Source: Prochlorococcus sp. AG-347-J14
Lineage (GTDB): Bacteria > Cyanobacteriota > Cyanobacteriia > PCC-6307 > Cyanobiaceae
Length of the DNA stretch: 64,000 nt
Direction of reading: 5' to 3'
Assembly (NCBI GenBank): GCA_003281505.1
Contig: QCBU01000002.1
Location: 162,498-226,497, forward strand
Each line of letters begins with the position of its first letter. Within the stretch, counting starts at the first letter, position 1. Under the pieces are notes generated by a model. It was given only the letters and a program-made list of their open reading frames with translations, had not been told where the DNA came from and made no database searches. Shown piece after piece: positions 38,700 to 48,954 of the stretch. A program made the position numbers and the translations under genes.

Positions 38700-39158
38700 A
38701 TGACTTCAACATTAAATACACTTAAATCAAACTCTGGCTCGAGAAAGAAAAAATTAAGAAAGGGTAGAGGAATTGCAGCCGGTCAGGGTGCATCATGTGG
38801 TTTTGGAATGAGAGGACAAAAGTCACGTTCTGGAAGACCTACACGTCCAGGTTTTGAAGGTGGCCAAATGCCTTTATATAGAAGAGTTCCAAAATTAAAG
38901 CACTTTGAAATAATTAATCAAAAGAACTTTTCCATAATAAATTTAGAAAAATTAAATGATTTCAAAGACAACGATACAGTTAACCTCGACTCACTTGTTA
39001 AGAAAGGATTGATCTTCAAGCCCAAATTTCCTTTAAAAATCCTTGGTAATGGAAAAATTAATGTGAAGTTAAAAGTCCAAGCTCATGCATTTACAAAAGT
39101 TGCAAAACAAAAAATTGAAGACGCAGGTGGATCCTGCGAGCTCATAAATAATAAATAA
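38700..39158 (+). CDS. rplO: 50S ribosomal protein L15
   Basis: 152 residues from ATG 38700; the frame is open further upstream into rpsE, but [20 protein letters not shown] is the standard opening. [19 protein letters not shown] follows. Central 23S rRNA organiser. Confidence 0.97.
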   Translation: MTSTLNTLKSNSGSRKKKLRKGRGIAAGQGASCGFGMRGQKSRSGRPTRPGFEGGQMPLYRRVPKLKHFEIINQKNFSIINLEKLNDFKDNDTVNLDSLVKKGLIFKPKFPLKILGNGKINVKLKVQAHAFTKVAKQKIEDAGGSCELINNK

Positions 39159-39187
39159 ATTTACTAAAAATTTAGGTAATCTTCAAA

Positions 39188-40507
39188 ATGTTTGTCAACA
39201 AAAGTAGAAATCCTAGCGCTTCTGAAATACTTTCCCAATTATTTTTAAATAAAGAGTTAAGGAGCAGAGTTTTAACTACTTTAGGTCTTCTCCTTTTAGT
39301 AAGGCTTGGTATATATATTCCTATGCCTGGTATTGATAGGGTTGCTTTTAAAAGTTTCATAGATCAAGGGGGACAATTAATAGGTTTTTTAGATATTTTT
39401 ACTGGAGGAGGAATTTCAACCTTAGGAATATTCGCATTAGGCATACTTCCCTTTATTAACGCATCAATTATTATTCAGCTTCTCACAGCTTCATTGCCTG
39501 TGCTTGAAGATTTACAAAAAAATGAAGGTGAAGCGGGGAGAAGAAAAATTGCTCAAATAACTAGATATGTTTCATTAGGATGGGGTTTTTTGCAAAGTAT
39601 AATTTTTTCCTTAATTCTCAGACAATATGCTATTGAGGGGATAAGTGAAACTACATTTGTCTTGCAAACCTCCCTTGCCTTGGTTACTGGCTCAATGTTA
39701 GTAATGTGGTTTAGTGAAATTATTACGGAGAAAGGGATAGGTCAAGGTGCCTCACTGGTAATTTTTTTGAATATTGTTTCGACTTTACCCAAGGCTCTAA
39801 GTTCAACCATTGAAAAAGCTCAAACTGGCGATAGAGGAGATGTTTTAGGTATAGCAGTTTTACTTGGAGTATTTTTACTGACAATTGTTGGGATCATTTT
39901 TGTCCAAGAGGGAGCAAGACGCATTCCTATCGTTAGTGCAAAAAGGCAGATAGGAAATTCAACATTACTTCCTACAAGGCAAAGTTATTTACCTTTGAAA
40001 CTAAATGCAGGAGGAGTCATGCCTATCATATTTGCATCGGCTTTAATCTTTTTACCTATAACTATTGCAAATGTTACGGGCAATCCAGTCTTAATCAAGT
40101 TGGCCAGTAGTTTAAATCCAGGATCTTCTAATCCATGGCCATATGCTCTTACATTTTTCTCCTTGATTTTGGGTTTCTCCTATTTTTATGCATCTCTTAC
40201 TATCAATCCAGTTGATGTAGCTTCAAATTTAAAGAAAGGAGGAGTAGCGATACCAGGAGTTAGACCAGGAACTAATACAGCAAACTACCTATCAGGTATA
40301 CAAAATAGGTTGACTTTATTGGGAGGATTATTTCTGGGTTCAGTAGCCATAATCCCAGCTGCAGTAGAAAGAGCCACAAATGTTCAGACTTTTCAAGGTT
40401 TAGGAGCAACATCATTACTTATTCTTGTGGGTGTCGCTATAGATACTGCTAAACAAATTCAAACTTATGTTATTTCACAAAGGTATGAGGGACTAATTAA
40501 CAATTAA
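39188..40507 (+). CDS. secY: protein translocase subunit SecY
   Basis: 439 residues with ten membrane helices. It forms the protein-conducting channel with SecE and SecG. Seen: [10 protein letters not shown] near TM1, the plug region [27 protein letters not shown], and the cytoplasmic loop [13 protein letters not shown]. Prochlorococcus uses one SecY for cytoplasmic and thylakoid membranes as far as is known. The stop overlaps the adk ATG by one base (TTAATGA). Confidence 0.98.
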   Translation: MFVNKSRNPSASEILSQLFLNKELRSRVLTTLGLLLLVRLGIYIPMPGIDRVAFKSFIDQGGQLIGFLDIFTGGGISTLGIFALGILPFINASIIIQLLTASLPVLEDLQKNEGEAGRRKIAQITRYVSLGWGFLQSIIFSLILRQYAIEGISETTFVLQTSLALVTGSMLVMWFSEIITEKGIGQGASLVIFLNIVSTLPKALSSTIEKAQTGDRGDVLGIAVLLGVFLLTIVGIIFVQEGARRIPIVSAKRQIGNSTLLPTRQSYLPLKLNAGGVMPIIFASALIFLPITIANVTGNPVLIKLASSLNPGSSNPWPYALTFFSLILGFSYFYASLTINPVDVASNLKKGGVAIPGVRPGTNTANYLSGIQNRLTLLGGLFLGSVAIIPAAVERATNVQTFQGLGATSLLILVGVAIDTAKQIQTYVISQRYEGLINN

Positions 40508-41055
40508 TGAAGAAACATTTACTATTTTTAGGAGCTCCTGGAGCAGGGAAAGGGACTCAAGCGGAATTGTTAAGTCAAACTAATTCTTACTTACACCTTT
40601 CTACTGGCGAATTATTAAGAAAAGAAATCGAAATGAATACTACCCTGGGTATTCAGGTAAAGGATATTATGAATCGCGGGGAACTTGTTAGTGATGAACT
40701 TGTATTGAAGATCGTTAGACAAAATTTAGTCAAGGATAATAATGGTTGGATTCTAGATGGATACCCAAGAAATTTATCTCAAGCAAATTCATTGAATGAA
40801 GTCTTGAGTGAAATAAATCAACCTTTGGAATTAGTTTTTTATTTAGATATTCCAGAAGAAGTACTAATTAAGCGTTTGCTTTTAAGAGGAAGAAAAGATG
40901 ATACGGAAGAGACAATTAGAACAAGAGTTGATATTTATAAAAAAACTACAGAACCATTAATTCAATATTTTGAGGATCTCTCATTGTTAGAGTATATTGA
41001 TGCTGATAGAGATTTAAAAACTATTTCCTCTGATATCAAACAAAAAATGGCTTGA
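40507..41055 (+). CDS. adk: adenylate kinase
   Basis: 182 residues, the short-LID form. The P-loop is [12 protein letters not shown] (7-18), followed by [17 protein letters not shown] and [14 protein letters not shown]. It balances ATP, ADP and AMP. The zinc-finger LID of some bacteria is missing, so no metal is needed. Coupled to secY by a one-base overlap. Confidence 0.97.
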   Translation: MKKHLLFLGAPGAGKGTQAELLSQTNSYLHLSTGELLRKEIEMNTTLGIQVKDIMNRGELVSDELVLKIVRQNLVKDNNGWILDGYPRNLSQANSLNEVLSEINQPLELVFYLDIPEEVLIKRLLLRGRKDDTEETIRTRVDIYKKTTEPLIQYFEDLSLLEYIDADRDLKTISSDIKQKMA

Positions 41056-41068
41056 TGATGATGTAGAA

Positions 41069-41074
41069 TATAAT
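41069..41074 (+). promoter_or_regulatory. candidate internal promoter -10 before rpmJ
   Basis: TATAAT at 41069-41074 lies in the 45-base adk-rpmJ gap, 26 bases before the rpmJ ATG. It could give extra transcription of rpmJ-rpsM-rpsK-rpoA. Weak by itself in AT-rich DNA. Confidence 0.35.
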
Positions 41075-41100
41075 ATTAACGTTTTATTTGTTAAACCCCT

Positions 41101-41217
41101 ATGAAGGTCAGATCTTCAGTCAAAAAAATTAGTCCTGACGATCAGATCGTGAGGAGAAGAGGTAAAATCTATGTTATTAACAAGAAAAGACCTCGCAATA
41201 AACAGCGTCAGGGTTAA
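41101..41217 (+). CDS. rpmJ: 50S ribosomal protein L36, zinc-free form
   Basis: 38 residues ([11 protein letters not shown]...NKQRQG). The fold ends are conserved, but all four zinc ligands of the usual form are replaced: Ser11, Asp14, Asn27 and Asn33 stand where Cys, Cys, Cys and His are expected. This is a C-minus paralogue type. It is in the normal place, between adk and rpsM, so it is probably the housekeeping copy. Too short for ordinary gene finders. Confidence 0.95.
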   Translation: MKVRSSVKKISPDDQIVRRRGKIYVINKKRPRNKQRQG

Positions 41218-41258
41218 ATTTCAACCCTCAAATTCAAACTTTTACTTATTCAAAACAC

Positions 41259-41624
41259 GTGGCCAGGATTGCAGGAATTGACATACCTCGCGAAAAGCGA
41301 GTTGAAATTGCACTTACATACGTCTATGGAATTGGTTTAACGAGATCAAAGCTAATTCTTGCTAATACGGGTGTAAACCCCGATACTCGTGTCAAAGACC
41401 TTTCAGATTCTGATGTGCAAAAACTAAGAGGCGCCACAGAAGAATTCACCCTAGAAGGGGATTTGAGAAGAAAAGAGGGCATGGCTTTAAAACGTCTACA
41501 AGATATAGGGTGTGTAAGAGGAAGAAGACATAGAATGAGTCTTCCAGTAAGGGGTCAAAGAACTAGAACCAATGCAAGAACAAGACGAGGTTCTAGGAAA
41601 ACAGTTGCTGGAAGAAAAAAATAA
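41259..41624 (+). CDS. rpsM: 30S ribosomal protein S13
   Basis: 121 residues starting with GTG ([21 protein letters not shown]). [19 protein letters not shown] tail is present as [18 protein letters not shown]. It contacts the P-site tRNA and bridges to L5 in the 50S subunit. Confidence 0.98.
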   Translation: MARIAGIDIPREKRVEIALTYVYGIGLTRSKLILANTGVNPDTRVKDLSDSDVQKLRGATEEFTLEGDLRRKEGMALKRLQDIGCVRGRRHRMSLPVRGQRTRTNARTRRGSRKTVAGRKK

Positions 41625-41668
41625 ATAACTAAATCTATTTACAAATTGAAGTATTAACTTAAAACATC

Positions 41669-42061
41669 ATGGCAGCTACAGTAAAAAAAACAGGTTCAAA
41701 GAAATCTAAACGTAATGTACCTAATGGTGTGGTACATATCCAAAGCACATTTAATAATACTATCGTCTCAATTACTGACACCTCTGGTCATGTAATTTCT
41801 TGGTCTTCTGCAGGCGCAAGTGGATTTAAAGGAGCTAGGAAAGGAACCCCATTTGCCGCTCAAACAGCTGCCGAAGCAGCAGCTAAAAGGGCACTTGATC
41901 AAGGTATGAGACAAATAGAAGTACTAGTTAGAGGGCCTGGCGCAGGTAGGGAAACGGCCATAAGAGCTTTACAAGTGGCCGGATTAGAAATAACTCTAAT
42001 AAGAGATGTAACTCCATTACCTCATAATGGATGTAGAAGACCTAAACGAAGACGCGTTTAG
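41669..42061 (+). CDS. rpsK: 30S ribosomal protein S11
   Basis: 130 residues. [16 protein letters not shown] and [16 protein letters not shown] are diagnostic. It lies in the platform near the anti-Shine-Dalgarno end of 16S rRNA. Confidence 0.98.
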   Translation: MAATVKKTGSKKSKRNVPNGVVHIQSTFNNTIVSITDTSGHVISWSSAGASGFKGARKGTPFAAQTAAEAAAKRALDQGMRQIEVLVRGPGAGRETAIRALQVAGLEITLIRDVTPLPHNGCRRPKRRRV

Positions 42062-42112
42062 GTTTTAACCATTCTCAACCCCCCTAAAAAACTCTTAACC
42101 TCATTATTTTCC

Positions 42113-43051
42113 GTGTTGCAATACCAGATTGACAGAATCGACCATCAAATAGCAGATGATCGCTCCCAAACAGGAACTTTTTTAATTGGTCCTCTAGAAA
42201 GGGGACAAGCTACAACTTTGGGTAATTCCCTTAGAAGAGTCCTTATGGGAGGACTTGAAGGGAGCGCAGTTACTGCAGTAAGAATAGCAGGTATTAATCA
42301 TGAATATGCCACTATTCCTGGAGTTAGAGAAGACGTTTTAGATATTCTTCTTAATTGCAAGCAACTATCAATAAATAGTTCAAATCCAGAGCTCGAAATC
42401 GGCAGGTTAGTAGCTAGTGGCCCAATGGATGTGAAGGCGAATGACATTCAATTCTCCTCTCAAGTTGAAATTGTTGATGGCGAAAAACCGATCGCAACTA
42501 TCCAGGAGGGTCATAACTTAGAGTTGGAAATCCATGTAGAAAGAGGTGTTGGATATAGACCCGTCGACCGAAAGAGTGAAGAGACAACTGCTATTGATTT
42601 GCTTCAAATAGATGCTGTATTTATGCCAGTGAAGAGAGTGAATTTTACGATTGATGAAACTGCTGTAGCAGAAGGGGGAACAGGAAGAGAAAGATTAAAA
42701 ATGGAAGTAGTAACTGATGGTTCAACAAGTCCTGATGATGCTATTGCTGAAGCTGCAAATCAGTTAATAGAACTATTTCAACCTCTTGCTACCGTCACAA
42801 TGGTTGAGGAAATTCCAGAAGAACCTGAACCATCTCCTGAAGCTCAAATTCCTCTTGAGGAACTAAACTTGTCCGTTAGAGCATATAATTGTTTGAAAAG
42901 GGCGCAAGTTAACTCAGTTTCGGATTTAATGGGCTTTAGCTATGAAGATCTCCTTGAAATTAAGAACTTTGGCTCTAAATCTGCAGATGAGGTAATTGAG
43001 GCTCTTGAACGCATTGGCATTTCTATTCCACAAAGCAGAACATCTGTTTAA
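42113..43051 (+). CDS. rpoA: RNA polymerase alpha subunit
   Basis: 312 residues from GTG 42113 ([12 protein letters not shown]). The N-terminal dimerisation domain contains [19 protein letters not shown] and the C-terminal DNA-binding domain (about 245-305) contains [20 protein letters not shown] and [12 protein letters not shown] proline- and glutamate-rich linker joins them. Complete and ordinary. Confidence 0.98.
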   Translation: MLQYQIDRIDHQIADDRSQTGTFLIGPLERGQATTLGNSLRRVLMGGLEGSAVTAVRIAGINHEYATIPGVREDVLDILLNCKQLSINSSNPELEIGRLVASGPMDVKANDIQFSSQVEIVDGEKPIATIQEGHNLELEIHVERGVGYRPVDRKSEETTAIDLLQIDAVFMPVKRVNFTIDETAVAEGGTGRERLKMEVVTDGSTSPDDAIAEAANQLIELFQPLATVTMVEEIPEEPEPSPEAQIPLEELNLSVRAYNCLKRAQVNSVSDLMGFSYEDLLEIKNFGSKSADEVIEALERIGISIPQSRTSV

Positions 43052-43065
43052 CACTTTTTAAGATT

Positions 43066-43416
43066 ATGAGACATCAACTTAGAATTCCATTACTAAGTAA
43101 ACCTGCTGACCAGAGGAAAGCACTCCTTAGAGGTTTAACAACTCAATTAATAAGGGAAGGCAGAGTAACAACAACAAAGGCTAGGGCAAAAGCTTTAAGA
43201 AATGAAGCTGAAAAAATGATTTCACTCGCTAAAGAAGGAAGTTTGGCTTCTAGGAGAAGGGCTATTGGATATATTTATGATAAGAAATTAGTCCATTCAT
43301 TATTTGAAAAAGCACAGGAAAGATATGGAGATAGAAAAGGTGGTTATACACGCATAGTTAGAACAGTATCTAGAAAAGGTGATAACGCTCAGATGGCCAT
43401 AATTGAGCTTGTTTAA
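43066..43416 (+). CDS. rplQ: 50S ribosomal protein L17
   Basis: 116 residues with the N-terminal [23 protein letters not shown] in the usual position of MRHRxxGxxLxR and a conserved GGYTRI near the end. It sits near the tunnel exit. Follows rpoA by 14 bases. Confidence 0.97.
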   Translation: MRHQLRIPLLSKPADQRKALLRGLTTQLIREGRVTTTKARAKALRNEAEKMISLAKEGSLASRRRAIGYIYDKKLVHSLFEKAQERYGDRKGGYTRIVRTVSRKGDNAQMAIIELV

Positions 43417-43453
43417 GTAAGTAAATTAAAGGGGCTTTTACTAAAAATAACTT

Positions 43454-44260
43454 TTGAAAAGGGTAGCTTTACTAGTCCAATATGATGGATCTCATTATTC
43501 AGGTTGGCAAAAACAAAAAAATGCAACTACTGTTCAAGAAATTTTAGACAGAGCTCTCTCAAAGATTACGAACCATTCAGTAAAGACTTTTGCAGCAGGT
43601 AGAACTGATGCTGGGGTTCATGCATCAGGTCAAGTAGTACACTTTGATGTTAATTGTGTTGTTCCAGCAAATAGTTATTCTGATATCTTAAATAGTCTTT
43701 TACCCTCATCAATTAGGATCTTGGAATCAGTTGAGGTAAAAGATAGTTGGCATGCATGCTATTCAGCAATGTATAGACATTATCGATATGTTATTAATAA
43801 CAGTAAATTCCCAAACTTGTTTATCAATAATTGGTCATGGCATAGATATCAAAAAGTATTAGATGAAGGTTTAATGTTAAATGCATCCAGGAAAATGATA
43901 GGAGAACATGATTTTTTCGCTTTCCAGAAAAGTGGTAGTAATAGAACAAACTCAATTACAAAAATAAAAAATATAGATATTAAAAGAGTAGAAGATTTGA
44001 TTTTTGTTGATATTAAAGCTACTGGTTTTCTATATGGAATGGTCCGCTTAATAATTGGTCAACTAGTTTTAGTTGGAGAAAACAAAATATCGCCAGAAAT
44101 TTTTACAGATAGATGGGTAAACAAAAAGAAAAATGATGTTAAAGAATCTGCTCCAGCTAAGGGGTTATGTTTTGTAAATGCCGTTTATGAAGAAAATGTT
44201 TTTAAAAAGTTTAATAATAATGATTTTTTCCCTGTATTTTTAATAAAGGGTTTTTCTTAA
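43454..44260 (+). CDS. truA: tRNA pseudouridine38-40 synthase
   Basis: 268 residues from TTG 43454 (MKRVALLVQYDGSHYSGWQ). The catalytic aspartate is Asp52 in AGRTDAGVHASGQ; FLYGMVRLIIGQL is the conserved C-terminal block. It modifies positions 38-40 of the tRNA anticodon arm. It follows rplQ by 37 bases. Confidence 0.95.
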   Translation: MKRVALLVQYDGSHYSGWQKQKNATTVQEILDRALSKITNHSVKTFAAGRTDAGVHASGQVVHFDVNCVVPANSYSDILNSLLPSSIRILESVEVKDSWHACYSAMYRHYRYVINNSKFPNLFINNWSWHRYQKVLDEGLMLNASRKMIGEHDFFAFQKSGSNRTNSITKIKNIDIKRVEDLIFVDIKATGFLYGMVRLIIGQLVLVGENKISPEIFTDRWVNKKKNDVKESAPAKGLCFVNAVYEENVFKKFNNNDFFPVFLIKGFS

Positions 44261-44330
44261 GTAAGGTTTAATTAAGCGAATTTTTTGTGTAAATCATTCA
44301 AAACTGTTGTTTAATATTCCTTCAATAAGG

Positions 44331-44336
44331 TAGAAT
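44331..44336 (+). promoter_or_regulatory. candidate -10 element before rplM
   Basis: TAGAAT at 44331-44336 in the 114-base gap between truA and rplM, 39 bases before the ATG. The gap is the largest since rplC and likely separates rplM-rpsI-rpmE-prfA as its own unit. Confidence 0.35.
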
Positions 44337-44374
44337 TTAAGACTAATTTAAATTTATTTGCAGAAATTTGGTAA

Positions 44375-44806
44375 ATGAATAAAACAATTACTCCATCTCT
44401 AGAAACAATTGAAAGAAATTGGTTCTTAGTTGACGCGAAAGATAAGACGCTTGGTAGACTTGCTACAGAAATTGCAACTGTATTAAGAGGTAAGAATAAA
44501 CCAACATTTACACCTCATCTAGATACTGGAGATTTTGTAATTGTAGTAAATGCTGAGAAAGTTGAGGTAACAGGTAAAAAAGCATCACAAAAATTGTATA
44601 GGAGACATTCTGGAAGACCAGGAGGAATGAAAATTGAAAAATTTGAGTCTTTACAAGAAAGAATTCCTGAAAGAATCATCGAGCAAGCTGTTAAGGGCAT
44701 GCTGCCTCATAATTCATTAGGAAGACAGCAATTTAAAAAACTAAAAGTTTATAAAGGCGCTGATCATCCTCATGCTGCTCAGAATCCTGTATTATTAAAT
44801 AGTTAA
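44375..44806 (+). CDS. rplM: 50S ribosomal protein L13
   Basis: 143 residues. [32 protein letters not shown] and [13 protein letters not shown] are diagnostic. Early 50S assembly protein, paired with rpsI as usual. Confidence 0.98.
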   Translation: MNKTITPSLETIERNWFLVDAKDKTLGRLATEIATVLRGKNKPTFTPHLDTGDFVIVVNAEKVEVTGKKASQKLYRRHSGRPGGMKIEKFESLQERIPERIIEQAVKGMLPHNSLGRQQFKKLKVYKGADHPHAAQNPVLLNS

Positions 44807-44815
44807 TTTATTAAA

Positions 44816-45226
44816 ATGAATAGTCAAATAAAAAACAAAGCTGTTTATTGGGGAACTGGAAGAAGAAAAACTTCAGTAGCTAGAGTTCGCTTGATTCCAG
44901 GAAATGGACTTATAAAAATTAATGGTCGTGCTGGAGATGATTACTTAAATTTTAATCCCCTGCACTTAAATTCAATAAAAGCGCCTTTGCAAACATTAGG
45001 CCTTGAAAATTCTTATGATATTTTAGTAAATGTTTTTGGTGGTGGATTGACTGGCCAAGCAGATGCTATAAAGCAGGGTGCAGCTCGAGCACTTTGCGAA
45101 TTATCTCCTGACAATAGGAAACCGCTAAAAACGGAAGGCCATCTCAGTAGAGATCCTAGAGCTAAGGAAAGAAGAAAATATGGTCTTAAAAAAGCAAGAA
45201 AAGCTCCTCAATTCTCCAAACGTTAA
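44816..45226 (+). CDS. rpsI: 30S ribosomal protein S9
   Basis: 136 residues. [16 protein letters not shown] and the C-terminal [18 protein letters not shown], whose final arginine region reaches the P-site tRNA, are conserved. Confidence 0.98.
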   Translation: MNSQIKNKAVYWGTGRRKTSVARVRLIPGNGLIKINGRAGDDYLNFNPLHLNSIKAPLQTLGLENSYDILVNVFGGGLTGQADAIKQGAARALCELSPDNRKPLKTEGHLSRDPRAKERRKYGLKKARKAPQFSKR

Positions 45227-45239
45227 AGGAATTTAAATT

Positions 45240-45500
45240 ATGCCAAAATCAGAAATTCACCCAAAATGGTATCCAGATGCAAAAGTTATTTGTAATGGAG
45301 AAGTTGTAATGACTACGGGCTCCACTCAGCCTGAATTACATGTTGATGTTTGGAGTGGAAATCATCCCTTCTTCACCGGAACTCAAAAGATTCTTGATAC
45401 AGAAGGAAGGGTTGATAGGTTTATGAAAAAATATGGAATGGGTTCAGCTAATTCAGCCACATCAAAAGATCAAAAAGAAGAAAAAAATTCTAAAAAATAG
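45240..45500 (+). CDS. rpmE: 50S ribosomal protein L31, zinc-free form
   Basis: 86 residues. IHPKWYPDA, HPFFTGTQ and GRVDRFMKKYG identify the family. The zinc site is lost: the paired cysteines that normally precede HPF are Trp38 and Asn41, and only one cysteine (Cys18) remains. A lysine-rich tail follows residue 70. It bridges the 50S and 30S subunits. Normal position after rpsI. Confidence 0.96.
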   Translation: MPKSEIHPKWYPDAKVICNGEVVMTTGSTQPELHVDVWSGNHPFFTGTQKILDTEGRVDRFMKKYGMGSANSATSKDQKEEKNSKK

Positions 45501-45527
45501 AATCTTCAAAATTAAGCACAATTTCAA

Positions 45528-46622
45528 TTGGAATACTCAACATTAATTGCAAGGTTGAAAACTGCTTCAGATAGTTTTGAAAATTTAGAAGTGCAACTTG
45601 CAGATCCTGATATAGCTAATGATCCAAAAAAATTAGAATCCATAGCAAGAGAAAGGTCAAAATTGGAACCTTTGGTGATTGATTTTAATAAGTTGCTTGA
45701 TACTGATAAAGAAATCGAAGACTCAAAAAATCTACTGAAAGAGAATAGAAATGATAAAGAAATGGAATCTTTGATAAATGAGGAGTTAATAACTCTAGAG
45801 GAATCTAAGAGTGAACTGATTCAAAAAACCACAATCGCCTTATTGCCAAAAGACCCAAGAGATGAAAGAAGTGTAATGTTAGAAATCAGAGCCGGCGCTG
45901 GAGGTAACGAGGCTTGCATCTGGGCGGGTGATTTAGCAAGAATGTATGAAAGATATGGACAAAAAATTGGATGGTCTGTAAAACCTGTTAGTGCTTCCGA
46001 GTCAGATATGGGTGGATTTAAGGAGTTAGTTATCTCCGTGAAGGGAGATTCTGTATATAGTCAACTTAAATTTGAGGCTGGTGTACATAGAGTCCAAAGA
46101 GTTCCAGCTACTGAATCTCAAGGTAGAGTTCACACCTCTACTGCTACAGTTGCCGTTATGCCTGAGGCTGATCCTGTTGAGGTTAAAATTGATCCAACAG
46201 ATCTAGAGGTTGGAACAGCAAGATCAGGTGGTGCAGGGGGACAAAATGTTAATAAGGTAGAGACAGCTATTGATCTTCTCCACAAGCCTACAGGAATAAG
46301 AGTTTTTTGTACTCAAGAGAGATCACAATTGCAAAATCGTGAACGAGCAATGGAAATTTTAAGAGCAAAATTGTATGAAATTCAATTAAAAGAAGCCAAT
46401 GCAAAAGAGAGATCACAAAGGCTTTCCCAGGTTGGGACAGGCGATAGAAGTGAAAAAATCAGAACTTATAATTTTAAAGATAACAGGACAACTGATCATA
46501 GATTAGGTTCCAATTTTTCTCTTGAACCAATTCTTGCTGGTCAGTTAGAAGAAGTGATTAATGCGTGTATAGCACAAGAACAAAAAAGAATGATGGAAGA
46601 TTTTAATAAAGAAGTAAATTAA
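45528..46622 (+). CDS. prfA: peptide chain release factor 1
   Basis: 364 residues from TTG 45528. It recognises UAA and UAG through the PAT tripeptide (193-195, VPATES) and hydrolyses peptidyl-tRNA with GGQ (237-239, [11 protein letters not shown]), whose Gln is usually methylated by PrmC. Full length. 27 bases after rpmE. Confidence 0.97.
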   Translation: MEYSTLIARLKTASDSFENLEVQLADPDIANDPKKLESIARERSKLEPLVIDFNKLLDTDKEIEDSKNLLKENRNDKEMESLINEELITLEESKSELIQKTTIALLPKDPRDERSVMLEIRAGAGGNEACIWAGDLARMYERYGQKIGWSVKPVSASESDMGGFKELVISVKGDSVYSQLKFEAGVHRVQRVPATESQGRVHTSTATVAVMPEADPVEVKIDPTDLEVGTARSGGAGGQNVNKVETAIDLLHKPTGIRVFCTQERSQLQNRERAMEILRAKLYEIQLKEANAKERSQRLSQVGTGDRSEKIRTYNFKDNRTTDHRLGSNFSLEPILAGQLEEVINACIAQEQKRMMEDFNKEVN

Positions 46623-46631
46623 GATTTTTTA

Positions 46632-47138
46632 TTAGATTGCAACCCCTATTACGTATTTACTCCATTCTTTATGCTTGCCAGAGTCAATTTGTCTTGTAGC
46701 TTCAAAATTTAAATTACTTAATGGACGATAAGGCCGACGTTTTAAGGGCATATTTGCCTCTTCGGGGGTTCGATTACCCTTTTGCACATTACATCTGAGA
46801 CATGCTGTAGTAACATTTTCCCAGTTATCTGTTCCACCTCTGCTTCTCGGTAAAACATGATCTATTGATAGGTCACTACCCCTATAGTTACAGTATTGGC
46901 ATGAATTATTATCTCTCAGAAGAATATTTTTTCTTGTTAAAGAAACCTCTCTAAAAGGAACCTTGACGTAGTAACGAAGTCTTATAACTGTCGGCAACTT
47001 TTTCCCGCTATGAATTGAATATGTTTTATCTTCCTCTAAGCTTTCTGCTTTACCTTTAATCATCAAAATTACCGCTCTTCGCCAGGAAGTGATGTTTAAA
47101 GGTTCATAAGATGCATTTAAAACTAGAGTCTGGCCCAT
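46632..47138 (-). CDS. HNH endonuclease family protein
   Basis: 168 residues from the ATG at 47138 (MGQTLVLNASYEPLNITSW), which is the usual opening; an upstream extension to 47201 exists but looks unlike the family. The HNH core has CQYC, LSIDHVLPRSRGG and CLRCNVQKGN, so zinc cysteines and the catalytic His are intact. This is a chromosomal, widely conserved cyanobacterial HNH protein rather than an obvious restriction or homing enzyme. Its role is unknown. Divergent from alr. Confidence 0.85.
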   Translation of the reverse strand: MGQTLVLNASYEPLNITSWRRAVILMIKGKAESLEEDKTYSIHSGKKLPTVIRLRYYVKVPFREVSLTRKNILLRDNNSCQYCNYRGSDLSIDHVLPRSRGGTDNWENVTTACLRCNVQKGNRTPEEANMPLKRRPYRPLSNLNFEATRQIDSGKHKEWSKYVIGVAI

Positions 47139-47206
47139 GCCAAAATACAATTTACATGTCATGCTAACTGTATATTTCAATAAGCGCATATATTTGTGCA
47201 AAGTTA

Positions 47207-48406
47207 ATGCAAAATAGGCAAAAAAATCAGTTATTTAATTTTGACAAATTTCCAAATTTTGAAAAAGATATAGATCTAAAACAAAGAGCATGGATTGAAG
47301 TTAAAGGTAAAGCAATAGAAAAAAACGTTAGAAAGTTAAGATCAAAATTAAGTAAAAATTGTCAATTTATGGCAGTAGTCAAAGCTGATGGATATGGACA
47401 TGATGCGAAATTAGTATCAGCGTATGCTATCAAAGGTGGAGCATCTCAATTAGGTGTTGCCACATTAAATGAAGGCATTAAGCTTCGTTCTTCTGGAGTT
47501 AAAAAACCGATACTTATCCTCGGAAATCTTTATACAAAAAGGGACCTTATTATATGTTTTAAAAATGATCTTATTCCAACCATCAGTAGTATAAGAGAAT
47601 GTTTAATTTGCAATAACATTGGTAAGCAATTTGGATTGAAATTTCTCTTACACCTTAAAGTTGATACCGGAATGTCAAGATTAGGCTTTGAATACAATAA
47701 ATTTGTTCAGCAATTTGAAAAAATAAAATCTTTTGAGAATATTTTAATTGAAGGAATATATAGTCATTTATCTTCTGCAGATGAAGCTAACGCATTAGAT
47801 CCTAAAAGTATTACACAATTACAAAGACTGAAGTTTAATGAATTATTAAAGCAAATTAATCTTGATCGAAATAATGAAATTAAGATTCATTTGGCTAATT
47901 CTGCGGGAATGCTTATTAACAAAGATTTTCATTTTCACATGGTACGTGTTGGGCTTTCTATGTATGGATACAGTCCTTTAGACAAAATAGATAAAAATTT
48001 ATCACTTAAACCAGCTTTGTTTTTGAAAGCTAAAGTAGCTTTTATTAGAACAATTGATCCAGGAGTTGGTGTAAGTTATGGAGGCACATTTGTAAGTCAT
48101 AGAAAAACTAATTTAGCTGTATTAAGTATTGGATACGCAGATGGAGTACCAAGAAATCTTTCAGGAAAGATAAACGTTATTCATAATGATAAACTTTATC
48201 CCCAAGTTGGATCCATAACTATGGATCAAATGATGGTGGACATAACAGGTTCAAGTGAAATTAAAGTTGGCAGTACCATGGTATTACTAGGATCTGATGG
48301 AGATAAAACAATTTCTCCTCTTGAATGGGCAAGAAAATCTAATACTATACCGTGGGAAATACTTTGTTCTTTTAAAAATAGATTACCGAGAGTTCAAGTT
48401 GATTAG
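47207..48406 (+). CDS. alr: alanine racemase
   Basis: 399 residues. PLP is held by the Lys in AVVKADGYGHDA near residue 61. The second catalytic residue is the Tyr in GVSYGGTFVS, and substrate contacts are in SIGYADGVPRNL. It makes D-alanine for peptidoglycan. A N-terminal extension of about 25 residues precedes the barrel. tRNA-Ser follows. Confidence 0.94.
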   Translation: MQNRQKNQLFNFDKFPNFEKDIDLKQRAWIEVKGKAIEKNVRKLRSKLSKNCQFMAVVKADGYGHDAKLVSAYAIKGGASQLGVATLNEGIKLRSSGVKKPILILGNLYTKRDLIICFKNDLIPTISSIRECLICNNIGKQFGLKFLLHLKVDTGMSRLGFEYNKFVQQFEKIKSFENILIEGIYSHLSSADEANALDPKSITQLQRLKFNELLKQINLDRNNEIKIHLANSAGMLINKDFHFHMVRVGLSMYGYSPLDKIDKNLSLKPALFLKAKVAFIRTIDPGVGVSYGGTFVSHRKTNLAVLSIGYADGVPRNLSGKINVIHNDKLYPQVGSITMDQMMVDITGSSEIKVGSTMVLLGSDGDKTISPLEWARKSNTIPWEILCSFKNRLPRVQVD

Positions 48407-48467
48407 ACATTTCGATTAAATAAAAAATTTTGAATGTTTGCAAAAAAATTGATAATGTATAAGAACT

Positions 48468-48556
48468 GGAGAGGTGGCTGAGTGGTTGAAAGCGGCTCCC
48501 TGCTAAGGAGTTACAGGAGGTAACTTTTGTCGAGGGTTCGAATCCCTCCCTCTCCG
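48468..48556 (+). tRNA. tRNA-Ser (GCT)
   Basis: 89 bases with a long variable arm as expected for serine. Acceptor GGAGAGG pairs with CCTCTCC, the anticodon is GCT in CTGCTAA, and the T arm holds GGTTCGAATCC. The discriminator is G. A TATAA box (48458-48463) sits just upstream. The downstream DNA is an accessory islet, so this tRNA is a likely integration site. Confidence 0.96.
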
Positions 48557-48727
48557 TAATAATTGGTTTTTATGAAGGTTAATAAGATGCAAAACCAAGC
48601 AATAGCAAGCAAAAAGCAGATTTTCGATGCCTGATTTTGCTATATTATCCCAAAATTTATAAAGAAATGTTGTGAGGGACATATTAATTTTTTATTAATA
48701 CCAGTAGTGATAACAATTGGTTTATAG
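48557..48727. other. non-coding start of the tRNA-Ser islet
   Basis: 171 bases with no supportable gene. A 20-codon frame MKVNKMQNQAIASKKQIFDA starts at ATG 48572 but is too short to call, and the rest has stops in all frames. Repeated AAGCAA/AGCAAG words occur around 48595-48620. It may be remnants of a mobile element. Confidence 0.4.
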
Positions 48728-48826
48728 AAATATCTTCATCAAGGGTTTTCATTAAATGAAATTCAGCACATTTCAGGTCACAAATCCCCCCAGTCACTAA
48801 ATAAGAATCTGGAAGTTAATAAATAA
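48728..48826 (+). pseudogene. C-terminal remnant of a phage-type tyrosine integrase
   Basis: The 32-residue frame between an upstream TAG and a TAA at 48824-48826 contains LHQGFSLNEIQHISGHKSPQS, the layout of the last conserved box of tyrosine recombinases, where GHKS contains the catalytic His. The nucleophilic Tyr expected a few residues after is not present and there is no start codon. Its position 170 bases behind a tRNA fits a degraded integrase. This is inference from one motif. Confidence 0.55.
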
Positions 48827-48954
48827 GAGGTTGTAAGCAAATTTAGTCATAAATGACACTAGTCCGACTATAGAGTGAGTGGTTAGCCTTTCTTTCTATA
48901 ATTTCGAAAGAACGTTATTCTATTTTTGATAAGAATAAACTATTTCTGATTAAG
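48827..48954. other. spacer between integrase remnant and SGNH gene
   Basis: No coding frame seen. It contains TTATTC/GAATAA and TTTC/GAAA inverted repeats around 48890-48935 that could form weak hairpins downstream of the SGNH gene. Confidence 0.35.

Noticed and set aside
48549..48556. Possible att repeat of the tRNA-Ser end at about 50660
   Set aside because: Only about eight bases (CTCCCTCT) are shared, within chance expectation.
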